Below the pieces are notes generated by a model. That model made no database searches, was not told the origin of the DNA, and was given only the letters and a program-made list of their open reading frames with translations. From Knufia peltigerae (taxonomy: Eukaryota; Ascomycota; Eurotiomycetes; Chaetothyriales; Trichomeriaceae), in NCBI GenBank assembly GCA_030247855.1, contig JAPDRN010000004.1:248001-312000 (forward strand): a DNA stretch of 64,000 nt. Direction: 5' to 3'. Of this stretch, positions 10,789 to 22,761 are shown in pieces; the first letter of the stretch is position 1, and each line of letters begins with the position of its first letter. Made by a program: the position numbers and the translations under genes.

Positions 10789-12633
10789 ATGTATCCTCCA
10801 TTTGACTATTTCGAGCACCGCCGGGCCTGGTAAGGCGTCATCTACTGTCCTGTATCGGTCTTCCACCGAGGTACTCACTTTTTGTCCAGCGTAATAAAGC
10901 AGCGCCAGCGCGATGCGCGTTTCGAATCCCTCCCAGACGTATACAAAGGACCACTGACATCGCATCAACGGTCCATCCTCAACGCGCCAATCGCGACCCT
11001 CGTACAAGACGTACACAGCGGAACTCTCTCGCCTGTTGACATCCTTCGAACGTACGGCAAAACCGCGGCCATCGCTCAAGAACGCACAAACTGCGTCACA
11101 GAATTGCTTCTCCCCGAAGCTGAGGCATGGTCCAGATCGTCCGATGTGAACCTCCAAGGGCCCCTGGCTGGCATCCCGGTGTCTCTAAAGGATAGCATTG
11201 CAGTGGCAGGCTTCGACGTTTCGGTTGGATATTCACGGCACGTCTTTAAACCGTGTGCAGAAGATGGAGTCATGGTCCAATTGCTCAAACGAGCAGGTGC
11301 CATACCACATGTCAAGACAGCATTGCCTATCACATTACTTTCCTTCGAGAGCACGAATGACCTCTGGGGTGTGGCCAGAAACCCCCACAATGACCGCTAT
11401 TCGCCAGGAGGGAGTACAGGAGGTGAAGGAGCACTTCTTGCACTGAACGGCTCCAGGATAGGAATCGGCTCAGATGTAGCAGGAAGTGTACGTACACCGG
11501 CTGCATGGGCGGGCATCAATAGTCTGCGGTGCAGCACGGGGCGGTGGCCCAAGGTCGGCATGAATACCAGTATGCCTGGTCAGGAAGGCATTCCAAGTGT
11601 ATTCTCTCCGATGGCGCGAACGCTCGATGATCTTACCTACTTCACAAAAGCCTTCATCGAAATGAAACCATGGGAGGTCGACTACACTGTCCACCCTATT
11701 CCGTGGAGGCAGGAGCTTTACGACGAAGCCCGCTCAGCGGAGAAACTCAGGATCGGACTGATCAGCACGGACGGCGTGGTTCGACCTTCGCCGGCAATAG
11801 CAAGAGGCCTCAAATTAACGGCAGATGCATTGCGCAAAGCAGGCCATCAAGTCGTCGAGATTCCGCTTGAATCCTTCCCTCAGAAGGCAACTCCCGCACA
11901 GGGCCTTCAGATTGCGAGTGTCTTGCTTTGCGCAGACGGTGGCAAGACGTTCGGCTCGTTCTTCCGCACAGGCGAACACAACGACCCTGGCGCAGCGCAG
12001 ATCAAGTTCTACATGTCCCTCCCTCGACCTGTCAAGTACCTGTGGTATCTCTGGACGCGGTATGTGAAATGTGATCCTCTTTGGGCGAGCATACTACAGT
12101 ACTTTCACCCCCTGAGCGCGGCCGAACAGTGGCAATGGGTGGCCAAGCGCGAAGCATTTCGAGCGACCTGGTATGAATGGTGGAATAGGCCGGAGCAGGC
12201 GTTTGACTTGATACTGTGCCCCGCTAATGCGACGCCGGCTCTACCACATGGTGCCATGAAGGATGCCGTGGCAAGCTGTGGGTACACTTTCCTCTGGAAC
12301 TTGCTGGATTACTCTGCAGGCATTGTGCCCGTTGCAAAGGTCGATAAGGAGCTCGATGCGCTCGAAGCAGGATGGAAACCAAACAACAGCATCGAGAGAG
12401 GTACTTACAAATACTACGATGCGTCGAAGATGGAGGGCTTGCCGATTGCAGTACAGGTTGTCGGACGAAGACTGACGGAGGAGAAGACGTTGGGATACAT
12501 GGGTGTGGTGGAATATTGTCTTAGAGAGGCAGGCATTGTATACGAGCATCTCGATGTCGACAATTTGCCAGAGCTCAAGGATATAGAGCGCCAGAAGAGT
12601 AATGTTTCGGTTCACCCTGGACGAATATGGTGA
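10789..12633 (+). CDS. Amidase signature family hydrolase (fungal acetamidase/FAAH-like)
   Basis: Two exons (10789-10829 and 10890-12633; 60-nt intron) give 594 aa, beginning MYPPFDYFEHRRAC. The intron was inferred because the long frame has no ATG near its start, while a GTAAGG donor and a TGTCCAG acceptor join a plausible N-terminus in phase. The protein hydrolyses C-N amide bonds. The Ser-cisSer-Lys triad is visible as K114 (SLKDSIA), S189 (SPGGSTGGEG) and S213 (SDVAGSVRTP). The usual GGSSGG is GGSTGG here, and the usual GGS around the nucleophile is AGS, both conservative changes. Length matches fungal amidases of 540-600 aa. There is no signal peptide, so it is probably cytosolic. The substrate (acetamide, fatty-acid amides, other) cannot be told from sequence. 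Confidence 0.9.
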
Positions 12634-13331
12634 AGGATGGTGTTACTACTAATGGACGCGAGCTGACGGTGAGTATGTACGGCGAAGACTACTGAGGTTG
12701 CACAAATAGGTATAGACGTACATGACAGCGGCATAGCAACGACATAGACAGAAATAGAGACTATACTTGGTTTTGTAGCAACTGTCCATTTCATATGACA
12801 CCTCAGAGTACGATCTCCTTACTTGACCTTCTACTCGATATCCTCCATACGAGTACGAGAGGACCTCGAGAAGTCTCGCGTGGTCATCAAATGAGCAAAA
12901 CCATATTGGGCTACAGTGGCTGGTCACGTGAATCTCAAACTCTCCCGCTTTCAGATTCGATTCATTTCATTTCATTTCATTTCGTTCCATCAACAACTGC
13001 TGTCTCCCTTTTCTCTCTTCACACCCTCCTTAATCGGGCCTTCTTGTGAAGTGAATCTTACATGACAATGCTTCCTATGAAGCTGTTGCTATTGAGATGA
13101 ATGATTGGATCATTATCTGATTGCAACAACTTTCTGCCGACTTACGTCCTTACAAGATAAATTCCAGCTTGCAGCCTACACCTACCTCCCCGCGCGTCTT
13201 GTTACTATTTGTCCCTTTCGCTTGCCTTCCTTTCCACTCCCATCGAAACCGCGAACTTCCAAGAACCACAGTAATAGGCAAAGAGATTTGATACACGTGG
13301 GCAGACTGCGCACTAGCTCGTCGGCAGAGTA
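12634..13331. other. Intergenic, 698 bp, with a pentamer repeat
   Basis: This is the promoter side of the acidic-protein gene. It includes a CACGTG E-box (12925-12930), a run of TTCAT units from 12961, and pyrimidine-rich tracts up to about 13250. No coding sequence is seen. Confidence 0.5.
12961..12983 (+). repeat. (TTCAT)n microsatellite
   Basis: Four consecutive TTCAT units followed by TTC lie within a pyrimidine-rich upstream region. Confidence 0.85.
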
Positions 13332-15482
13332 ATGACTACGATACCTTCTTTCGCTTTCCACGACATGGACGCGCCACACCTGGACGACCAAATGGACGTG
13401 GCATCATCACCTTTTCGACAGACTGACGATATTGACATCGACCTTGACTCAGTTCGTGATCCTTCCGTCATGGGCTCGGTCAATGATGACATGATTGATG
13501 ACGACCCGGACCAAATGGACGACAATGCCGCTGGATTTGTTCAAAACCAACCCGAGGCCGCCGTGGCCGATGATGACATGATTGATGAGACCAACGAGGA
13601 GGACTTTGATTTCAGTATGGATGGAGACGCTGGTGGAATTCATGTGGACGAAGATGAGGATATTCTCTACGAAGACGACGTCGAAGACGCCACCCAACCA
13701 GAAGGCGACCTCGCCCAGAATGATAAAGAGGTCGGTACGGAGATCGATCTTGGGGATTTTGACACTGATGCCGTTACACAACCTCAGCCATTTCAAGAGA
13801 CAGTCGCTCCAGTTGAAGATGAGCAACTTTCTGCCGAAGCTGCCCCAGTACCTTCTGAAGGAATCGTCCGTGAAGAATTTGAATCCACAGTGGAGCAATT
13901 GGGAGAAGATGTTTCTCGTGAGAAAGATCATGTTCCTCCAGAGGATCAATCTGCCGATGATGGTCAACCCCAGAATGTGAGCGGCGTAGAGGAGCCTACG
14001 CCGGAGCCAGCTGATGGTGAAGATCCGTCAGCCGCGGCGCCGGACGCCTTTGGTGCTTCGGAATCAGTGCCACAAGAGTACGAGCCTCTAGACGCGACCA
14101 CCAACGAGCATCCACCCCTCCACCCTGTCACACTAAATTACATGGACGAAGAGATGTCACTGTTTCCTCCTATGATGGAAGACGCGTCTGCTGTGTATTT
14201 CCTCCAGGATTCTACACTCGCCTTCGAACCACTGGACAAATTGCTTGCGGGGTGCCGTGAGATATTGACGGGCACACTTGAACATCATGACGAGCTTGTT
14301 CTCGATATCGGTTCTCTTGGACTGCACATTTGCGAGGACTCGAAGTATGCTTCTCAGCTGAGTCTCTCTCAAATCCTCGACACATACTTGCTTCTTTGCC
14401 ATAACGATGGCAGTCAAGACATTCCTCCATTGTATTGTTACCTGAGCAGCCGGGTGAGCTTGGCCTCTCAATATGCTTACCTGTTGTCTTCAGCTACTGA
14501 AGGCAAGGCCTTCTCCGAGATAGCTGCTGAATACGTTGATACGCCCGAGCCAGAGGCAGTTCACGATGAGTCGGCCGTTGCGCTGAGCCCTGAACGTTCT
14601 GAACAGCATGCAGGTCCCGCTGAGCGAAACCCCGACAACGTTGTAGGTACAGTTGCCCATCAGGCAGAGCAAGAGGACATGACGCAGGATGAGGATGGCA
14701 CTACCAAGAGTGCGGCCGGCGAAGTTCCAGAAGCCGTTGCTGATGCCACCTACGATGATGCAGAGACTGATTTGCCACTTCCATCTGAGTCTGAAGCCAT
14801 CACCACTGCCCAAGAACCAACCAAAGTGGACGAGGCACCCCAAGCCGATCAATCCGTGCCTGTTGAAGAAGTGCCTGATGACCTACATGATGAACCTGCC
14901 GTTGAGAGCTTTCCCGATGAGATCCATGACGAGATTGCCGACGAATCTGAGTCTGGTCATGCGCCAGAAAGCCACGTCCACGAGGACGAGACTAATAGCT
15001 CGCATACCCTTGAAGCGTACCCTCAAGAAGCCGAGGAAGACCAAGTCAATGGCGAAGTCGAAGTCGAAAACCTCTTTGACGAGTTGTATGAACATATTGA
15101 TCTGGAGCATGATGACTCTGTTCCTCAAGACGAAGAGGGCATCGAATCTTATGACGATGAAAAACTGATCACCAAGGATGATGAGGTCGATCTTGTCGAT
15201 GATGACCTTGCGACCACTGTTGCTGACCCTCAGCCCTCCGTGGTCAATTCAGAGAATAGAGAAGAGTCGCCCAAGCTGCATGATGTTGTTCCTGCACCCG
15301 CCTCTCCTGGACCAAACAGTGCCGATGTATCTGCAGATTCTGGTTTGCAACCGCCCCAAACTACAAGTCCTCCCATTACACCATCCAAGAATATGCACGC
15401 TAAGCGAAAAGTCGAGGACGATGATGAATTGGATCTCCTGGATTTCGACACACCTGAGCCGAAGCGTCGTCGACCCTCGTGA
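13332..15482 (+). CDS. Very acidic protein of unknown function with C-terminal nuclear localisation signals
   Basis: A single exon encodes 716 aa, with a clear ATG start in good context. Most of the protein is extremely rich in Asp and Glu, with repeated DDMIDD-like motifs near residues 54-85 and a low-complexity DE/P/V-rich region between about 400 and 660. One island is not low-complexity: residues about 264-395 contain MDEEMSLFPP, a Trp-free helical stretch with ELVLDIGSLGLHICEDSKYA, and ILDTYLLLCHNDG, which looks like a folded module. The C-terminus has two basic clusters (AKRKVEDD and EPKRRRPS) that form a likely nuclear localisation signal. I cannot name the family. The composition (acidic chaperone-like) and the signal suggest a nuclear role. 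That is inference only. Confidence 0.8.
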   Translation: MTTIPSFAFHDMDAPHLDDQMDVASSPFRQTDDIDIDLDSVRDPSVMGSVNDDMIDDDPDQMDDNAAGFVQNQPEAAVADDDMIDETNEEDFDFSMDGDAGGIHVDEDEDILYEDDVEDATQPEGDLAQNDKEVGTEIDLGDFDTDAVTQPQPFQETVAPVEDEQLSAEAAPVPSEGIVREEFESTVEQLGEDVSREKDHVPPEDQSADDGQPQNVSGVEEPTPEPADGEDPSAAAPDAFGASESVPQEYEPLDATTNEHPPLHPVTLNYMDEEMSLFPPMMEDASAVYFLQDSTLAFEPLDKLLAGCREILTGTLEHHDELVLDIGSLGLHICEDSKYASQLSLSQILDTYLLLCHNDGSQDIPPLYCYLSSRVSLASQYAYLLSSATEGKAFSEIAAEYVDTPEPEAVHDESAVALSPERSEQHAGPAERNPDNVVGTVAHQAEQEDMTQDEDGTTKSAAGEVPEAVADATYDDAETDLPLPSESEAITTAQEPTKVDEAPQADQSVPVEEVPDDLHDEPAVESFPDEIHDEIADESESGHAPESHVHEDETNSSHTLEAYPQEAEEDQVNGEVEVENLFDELYEHIDLEHDDSVPQDEEGIESYDDEKLITKDDEVDLVDDDLATTVADPQPSVVNSENREESPKLHDVVPAPASPGPNSADVSADSGLQPPQTTSPPITPSKNMHAKRKVEDDDELDLLDFDTPEPKRRRPS

Positions 15483-16650
15483 TCCCCTTTCTTGGACCCG
15501 GCTACGACCCATTTTCGACATACCGAGGATATCCAGGACGCATTCAACCCTACTAACCAAATGCAAAACTAATATTTTAGGTCGAATTAGTATTCCCCTT
15601 GTTACTACAACGAAAGATTCTTTCCTGACATTCGTCGAAACCCCCTGGATTATATTTTTGCAGCCATGCATTCCCCCTGTAATACTAACGATAGATACTT
15701 TTTTTCACATCCAGCTGAGGCCTTTCGAGACTGCATTGGTGCCAGACTGGGCGCCAATACTGCACGCTCGAAGAAGCCATGTACCCAAATGATTGGCGAC
15801 TGCAATGGTTGGGTGGGAGGGTTTGCAGTTCGCCGTAAGTCGATGGATCAAGAATGGGCCAGGAAAAGTTGGGGTTTGCTATCTTCGAGCTGGAATGAAG
15901 CACAGACAGGATAGTAGAGAGCAAGTCTAAATTTATTGATGATTGGATTTTTCTTTCTCTCTCGCCTCTTATTGTTATGGATCTTCTCAAGCTGGGAGAA
16001 CATGGCTCGTGTAACGGACTGGGAATCTTTACTCCCTCTAGAAAGCGAAGAGACGATTGGATTGGGGTGTGCGCATGCGGGTGTCCACTTGATATTCAGT
16101 ATTCCGATATCAGATACCATCGTACTTTGTCCCATCCATCATCTACTTGACAGCACAAATTGTCACTGATATTGCACAATTCAACGAACGGGCGAATGAA
16201 CAAGATCTATGAAGCATTCATTCATTGCATGTTTTTTCTTCCTTTTTTGGTACCTAAGCATCAAACAGCACAGCCATCCATATATGCATAGATGACGAGT
16301 TCCTAAGTCTCGTACACTACTACTGGTTTGTTGTTGTCACTGTTGCTGGACGTGTCGCTTTCGACGATACCTACTTTGGTAAATGAGGTTCAAGGAAAAC
16401 CCGAGATTGGTAAAAACTCGGCTTGTGTTTGTGTTTCTTTTCTCGTTTCTTTTCGTGATCTCGCAAGACTGAATTAGAACTAGACGTTCAATGACTTGTG
16501 GCTATATGACCAGGCACAGAGCGAGTATATGTGATGGTTACGCTACTCCGTAAGCATCTGATGGTTGAAACTTGACTAGCTATCTGTATTTGTTCTTTTT
16601 TGTTTGTGCTTCTCATATCCCCATTTGTTGGGGGTTTCGGGGAAGTCAAA
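15483..16650. other. Intergenic, 1.17 kb (between convergent genes)
   Basis: This region lies between the 3' ends of the acidic-protein gene and the nucleoside transporter gene. It is AT-rich with T-runs, as expected of 3' UTRs. One TACTCCGTA nonamer lies at 16544-16552. The open frames here have no features of real genes. Confidence 0.5.
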
Positions 16651-18947
16651 TCAAGACGAAGCGGATTTTTGATTCAAATTGACTTGGTCCGTCACCAAGA
16701 GTCCAGCGATGGAAGCGGAAGTCAGCGTCGACAAGACCCCGGAAAAGAGGGCCGAAAGGGCCACACGAGAAACGTCGCCGGCTCTGGAGGGGGCGATTTG
16801 TGAAAGGACGCCGATTTGAGTTCCCAGACTACCAAAGTTGCCGAATCCTACAAAGAAAAACCCCACAGAGATTAGCCACGGACAAATACAGGGCGCGGGA
16901 GGATGGAGTGAAGGAACGGTGGGAAAGATAGAGACGTACCACACAATGCATAAGTGGCGATCAACTGTGACCTGGGACTCATGTCGATGTACTGTTGTTC
17001 CGAAGTCAAACTGTTGTAGGCGACAAACTCGTTGGCGATGACCTTGATGCCTATGAGTTGGGCGACCTTCAACAGATCGTCGCGGGGCACGCCGAGCAGG
17101 AAGGCCACGGGGTAACAGATGTAGCCCAGGATGAGCTGCAGGGTGAGGTAAGGCTCGCCGTCCTGGGTGATGTCGATGTATCGACCCCACCAGCCCAAGA
17201 GGCCGTTGATCAGGCCGATCAGGGCGATGATGCAGAGCAAGGTGGCGACGATCATTCCGGCGATCTTGATGCCCAGCCAGGCCCCGTTGGCGAAGGCGTG
17301 GAGGGCGTTCGTGGCCCGGTGCTCGTCGTCGTCCGGGATGACGCAGCGACCCGAGGTGATGGTCTCCTCCGTCTCCGGGTACCTCATCTTACTCACGGCC
17401 AACGACGCGGGGATGGACATGATGCAGCTCGAGACCAAGGCCTGGGCGTTCAACCCGAGACTGATGTAGGCCACGAGGACCGAACCGGCGATGGTGGCGA
17501 ACCCCGAAGTCATGACCTGGTGGAGTTCGGCCAGGGTCAGGTGAGACACAAAGGGCCGGATGAGCATGGCGGATTCGCCCTGGCCGATGAACGGTGAAGC
17601 CGCTGCCACGACGGCCTCGGCCCCGGACACCCGCAGACTCCAGAAGAAGAAGGTCGCAAACTTTTGGATGAACCACTGGAGGATGCCAAAGTAATACAAG
17701 ACCTGGACGAGGGAGACGAAGAAGATGATGGGCGGGACGACCCCGGTCAAGAACCAACCCAGCTTGAGGACCGAGGCGTTGGTCAAGAATTCGGTGCCTT
17801 GGTCGGCGAACCCGAGCAGGTCTCGCGCCAGGCCGGAGATGAAGTTGAAAATGTCATAGCCCGCCTTTGTGCGCAGGACAAAGACGGCGATGACAAATTG
17901 GGTCAGCATGCCCCCGATGACCGTGTGCCAGCGGATCTTGCGGCGGTCGCGGGACGTGACCCACAACAAGGCCAGCATGATGGCGAGGCCCAGCAGGGAG
18001 ATGGCGCGGTTGCCGCGAGTGTTGTCGGCCGACTCCTCGGACACAAACGACCCGACCAGGATGACGGCGAGGGCGACCAGGGCGGCCAGCGGGAGTCGCA
18101 ATTTCTCGGGAACCATCTGGTAGACTCGCACGCCCGTGTGGTTCCAGACAAAGTGCATGGGCACGGTGACGACGGTGATGGGCGCCCAGAAAAAGATCAG
18201 GCGCAGCGTGATGGCGAGGTACAACAAAAAGGGGATCAGCCAGCCCAGGTCGTGACGATGGAGGACGAGGCCGGCGATCCACCAGCTAACGATTTCAGGA
18301 CTCGTCAGGACTCTGACTTTTCAGGAGAGAGAACATCATGTCATGGGTGGTAGAAGAGGACGGACGGCTGGGTTGTGCCAAACTTACCCGGTGAAGAATA
18401 ACCAGATGAACAAATGTACAAAGATCTTGTACTTGACATAGGCCCTCTTGACGCGATGTTTTCGAGCGTCGCCTTGCTCGGAGCTGGTCGAGTCTGCCGG
18501 GACGCCTCCCATCTGGCCGATGGCGCCCTTTTCGGCGTCGGCGGCGACAAAGTCCTTTTCGTCGACGACGACGGGATGCTGTTGTTGTTGTTGTTGTTGT
18601 TGCGCCGCTCGGAGATGATGAGTCTTGTAGTCTTGAGGTCCGACTTCGCCAATGTTGGACTTGTCAAAGGTCGTGCCTTCGGCGTACAAGACCTCATCGT
18701 CGCGACCACTCAAGGAAGGACGACCGTGGTGGAGATGCTTATGTTGATGTTCATGAGAGTAGTGTAGAGTCAAGTCTGGGTTCTCGTCGACACCTATCTG
18801 TTTTGAAGGGTTGTGACCATGTTCGGGGATGCCATGGTGTTTGGGGGTAGTGGTGGTCGTGGTGGTCGTGTCTGTGTGGTGAGTATGAGCGTCGCCAGCT
18901 TCGGTGGGAGCGGCGACGGGATGTATGGGATCATCGTTCGCACCCAT
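16651..18947 (-). CDS. Concentrative nucleoside transporter (CNT family)
   Basis: Three exons (18947-18388, 18312-16940, 16847-16651) encode 709 aa. The start is the ATG at 18947; a GTG further upstream merely opens the frame. CNT proteins import nucleosides by H+ or Na+ symport at the plasma membrane. After a long hydrophilic N-tail come multiple membrane segments from about residue 175 on. Family motifs include the FIGQGESAMLIRPFV stretch (GQGE, substrate-binding loop), QVMTSGFATIAGSV, GIKVIANEFVAY and, after the last intron, GFGNFGSLGTQIGVL. The N-tail is unusual: 15 histidines within residues 9-74, a run of eight Thr and a run of eight Gln. Exon 2 has much higher third-position GC than flanking genes. 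Substrate range is not predictable, but the family call is firm. Confidence 0.93.
18581..18601 (+). repeat. (GTT)n trinucleotide repeat coding poly-Gln on the minus strand
   Basis: Seven GTT units inside exon 1 of the nucleoside transporter encode part of a run of eight glutamines. It is a likely site of length variation. Confidence 0.85.
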
Positions 18948-20270
18948 GGTTTTTGTATGTTCTTGTCCACTTGTCACCGTCTTTTGGGAACAACCAGTTG
19001 ATCAAGGCACACCTGGTCAAGAACAGTGGAGCGCCAAAAAAAAAGGCCAGGGCCACCACGAGGAGGACTGGGGATGAGAAAGCGACCAGAGGCAACGATC
19101 AAACATGAAGACATGATGGTGGAGATCTTACCAATGACATACATATATGTACTTGTACAGTAAAGAGCAATAGAGCACGAGGTTTCATCTGAAGATCCTC
19201 ACCCTAGCGAGTCCAAAGGCGCATTCGATGGTACATCGGTGGTGGATCATGGAAACCAGGACTTGGGGTGCAAAGTTGGGCACAGAAGAGGTGAAGTCGG
19301 GATTGGAACAGCAGCATTTCATCCATCCCCCGATCCAATCCCTGGTCTGTCTCTGGTCTGGGCATGATGTCGACGAACCTCACACACTCGGCAAAAGAGG
19401 ACCTAATGAAGGGTAATGGAGTAAGAACAAGAAAAATACCGTCGAGGGAGAAGCTTTTCAGTGGTCCATGCTGAACGAGCTCGCGCCACTGGACCGGACG
19501 ATCCTACGGTACTCGGGCACACAACGAGTAAATGGGCCGTCTGGTCCGTGGTGTCGTCGAAAAGGAAAAAGGGCATTCTGCATCCTTCTCTGTATTCTCG
19601 TCTACTCGATCGACTCGCTTGTCTCGTCCATCATCTCTTGGATTCTTGCCAAGTGATAAGAAAATGAAGCCAACGTCTCCTCTGTCGCACCGGGTCGAAG
19701 TTCCCAAAGCCGCCCTGGACGGACCCTGGCGAGTATAGGCAGTACCTTGTCGATAGGCGCGTACTAGAGCTGGTGTACCATCATCCGAATGCAACCCAGC
19801 GACTCCGTATGCCAATACCTTGTCAAATAGGAATCCTCGATGCTCCTCATCTGTCCTTGTCAGCCATGATACACTTCGGTCACCTCCGCCTCTAGATCCC
19901 AAGAAACTGTCCACAGCGAAGTGTGGGCACCAACAAGAGATAAACGATGGTCAGCGGATTGATCTTTCTTGCCACCCATCACCTGTTTGTGGTTAAAAAC
20001 ACCTGGAGACGCGGGCCAAGCAGTGCATCCTCCTTCCTATTTATGCTGCTCAGGCCGAGATATGAAATATGTATAGGTCATACGAGGTAGCACTCTGGCG
20101 GTCCGTAATGTCAAGGGATGTCGCTTATCATGAGTGGGCAAGCAGTCCCAGGGACAAGAGATTTGATTTGATATTCTCGGGCTGTGTGATCTCAAAAACA
20201 ACCCCCAAACACCGTGCTAGTGTGATATATACGCAATACGCTGAACCAATGATCAAACCATCAACTCCTT
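18948..20270. other. Intergenic, 1.3 kb
   Basis: This is the upstream region of the nucleoside transporter and the downstream region of the RMD1-like gene. A 136-codon minus-strand frame at 19504-19914 begins with GTG, has no domain and no splice partners, and is not taken as a gene. Nothing else is recognised. Confidence 0.45.
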
Positions 20271-22057
20271 TCACAGTTCACTGCCAAGTGATAGCACTGG
20301 TAGAGCCTTGGCCACCTGGGGTCCTTTTGTGCTGAGCATTCCAAACCGAAGGAACACTTCCGAGCACGTAACCAGAATAGAGATACAGATGAGCACAATG
20401 ATTATCCAGGTGATCCTCGACATCTTGTCATCAGAAATATAATCCGACAAAACCTCGGCCAGATCGAGAAACACGCGGCATCGCTCGTTGAGCACTTGAA
20501 TCCGGGGCTTGATTTCGAGATACTCCCGGACGGCATTGTAGAGAGGATGTAGCGTCGGCTCACTATCCCAGATCAGGTTGGGAACGTCGAGGACATTGGA
20601 GGCTAAAAATGGTCAGCAACAAATTCGACTTCCAGCGACAAAAGGATACCACCTACATAAGTTGACCTCAACTCGGCTTTTGAAGAGGCCGCCCAGTAGT
20701 TTGATGACTTCTTCTCGCTTCAACCCGAGTTCTCCGGTCTTCGCTAACCTGCCTGGCACATCCTTGGCCTCTTCCATCTGCGCGGCCATCCTCTCTTCGA
20801 AATAGCTCAGCTTGGTACTTTGCGCAATGGCGTGGCTGATTGCAAGCTTGATCATATGGTCGCCGCTGCGGAGAGTTATCATATCGTTGTATACTCGAGG
20901 CCGCGAGATTTCGTTGTTGTACTCGAAATGGAACTCTTCGGTTTCGAAGTCTTCTTCGTCCAAAGCATTGGTGGTCAAAGGAAGGGGTGACACCACGTTG
21001 GTGACGGGGTCTACGGTGGTCGAAAAGGCAAAGTCGGCCAGGATATCTTTCTCCTGTCTCTCAGTGAAGTTCCAGAATACGACCACACCATAATCCAACA
21101 CGAACATTTCTGCAAAACGATAGGCGTCAACAGGCACACCTGTAGGACCAGGGCTGTTTGATCTCTGAGACTGATTGCTGCCCCGTCGTTCGCCGTTCAG
21201 CCGTGGCCTCTCGAGCTCACCGTCATCATGTCTTGATTCAGAGGAGTGTTCTTCTGGAGTATAGTGCCCTCTCACTGAATGTTGTTCCTCCTCCTCAGCA
21301 TAGTATGCACCCCGATAGTCTCTCTGTTCACTGCGCTCGATAGCCTCGTCCAAAACCGTTCCACCTTTTGCGCTCTTTACCGGCGGACTACTTCGTAACC
21401 GATAACCCTCAATGCCTGGCAGTAAGGGTAAATGGTAGGCGCAATATAAGCAATCGTCGTAGAGTTTGGCTCGTGCACCATGTCGTTGTCGCACAAACGT
21501 CGCCACGGACTGTAGTTTGTATGCTTGAGCGGTGCAATAGGCAGTCACTCGAGGCAATTCTTTCTCCGTTCTTCTGGCTTTCGGTAATCTTTCTGCATAA
21601 CTCTTCACGCCTTCTCTTCCGGGTCTTCTGAAGTCTTCGTCGTCCCGAGGCGGGCCTCTATCGGAATCGAGACCGAAGTCGCCCTTTTCATCCTCTTCTT
21701 CATCGGCTTCCGGCAAAAGGACTAGCTTTTCGGATTTCTTAGTAGACCTGGCTGGCCCGCGAGGATTGATCACACGACCGGTGAGTCTCGGTTCGACAGG
21801 GTTCCCCGAGCCTGTCCGAAAAACTTTTGGTCGTTGAGGTTGTCTCTGTTGAGCGGACGGAATATCGGAAGCATATTGGAGGACACTATCGACCGTTATG
21901 AATCGCGAGGGCTGTCTTCTTGAAAGGGTTGGTCTGCCCTCACGCGGATCCTGAACCTGTTCAAGTTCGATGTTAGCCACGGGATAGATCATGATGTCGC
22001 AATGATGATACTGACTAGAACACTTGGTCCTCTTCTGGCTGTAGCACTTGGAGGCAT
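20271..22057 (-). CDS. RMD1/RMD8/Sif2 family (DUF155) membrane protein
   Basis: Three exons (22057-22016, 21956-20657, 20602-20271) give 557 aa, starting MPPSATARRG. The DUF155 core spans about residues 170-500. It includes KLQSVATFVRQRHGARAKLYDDCLY, a low-complexity charged insert, then YRFAEMFVLDYGVVVFWNF, and DHMIKLAISHAIAQSTKLSYFEE. Near the C-terminus is a single membrane segment (about 510-527, ITWIIIVLICISILVT), typical of yeast Rmd8 and S. pombe Sif2. The human relative RMND1 acts in mitochondrial translation; the role of the fungal non-mitochondrial branch is poorly known. The first intron (21957-22015, GTCAGT donor, AACAG acceptor) is inferred. If it were retained, a start at MIYPVANIEL (about 21993) would be the alternative. 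The gene is divergent from the F-box gene. Confidence 0.85.
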
Positions 22058-22761
22058 TGCTGTACGGGCGCGCCTGCCTCGGGCTGATGAAATGCACAAT
22101 CAAGTAAGGTTGGGTATCAATTAGTTGTTAGGCAAGCGCGAGAAACGATGGAAAGAAGTTGTTGGTGCCGGTATGGAGGCTGAATTGCTGGGACTTGAAT
22201 GATGCTTCTTTCCAGGCAGCCTGGGTTTCATCATGCACGTGTTCGTCATGGCTGATTATTGGTCCCTTGGCACTAGCTACTGAGGGGCTTAGGTAAGAGA
22301 CGAGCCCTAAGAAAATTGGTCGTGGGGGCTTCAGCTGCCCATAAGCAGCGCCTGGGCCGTGCGCCGCCGAGGGGCAATTGAGGTACCGCCTATTGCTTCC
22401 TAGGAGGCAATTCGTATTCGTACAGCGACCAATCCACTCTTTCCAGATCATTCTTTATCTTACTCCTTATACAAAGGACCATCACTCCTTCATCCATACA
22501 TTCATCCTTACACTGTTACGATACTCACCACTATCTCAAATTATGGGACTTGATACTATCGGACGTTTACGTTGAAGCTATCGCGGTCAAGGGTCAATTC
22601 CCAAGCCTGAAGGTCGCAGGAGCCTAGGCTAAGGAGTTTCACCAATTCGTCGACGTCTCTGCCTGCCGTAGACGTTAACCTACTTATTGCAGCCTGCTGA
22701 ATCTTCTGATCGAGGCATCGTCCTTTCCTAACTCAGTTGTTGTAGAGTCTGTTATGCCACC
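22058..22761. promoter_or_regulatory. Divergent promoter region (RMD1-like / F-box)
   Basis: A 704-bp stretch lies between two divergent start codons. It has CT-rich and ATC-rich leader-like tracts at about 22440-22530 on the F-box side. No gene is supported. Confidence 0.45.

Noticed and set aside
16995..18353. Two plus-strand frames of 200 and 229 codons
   Set aside because: They are antisense to the nucleoside transporter, whose exon phase and family motifs are unambiguous.
19504..19914. 136-codon minus-strand frame
   Set aside because: It begins with GTG, has biased low-information composition, no domain and no plausible splice partners.
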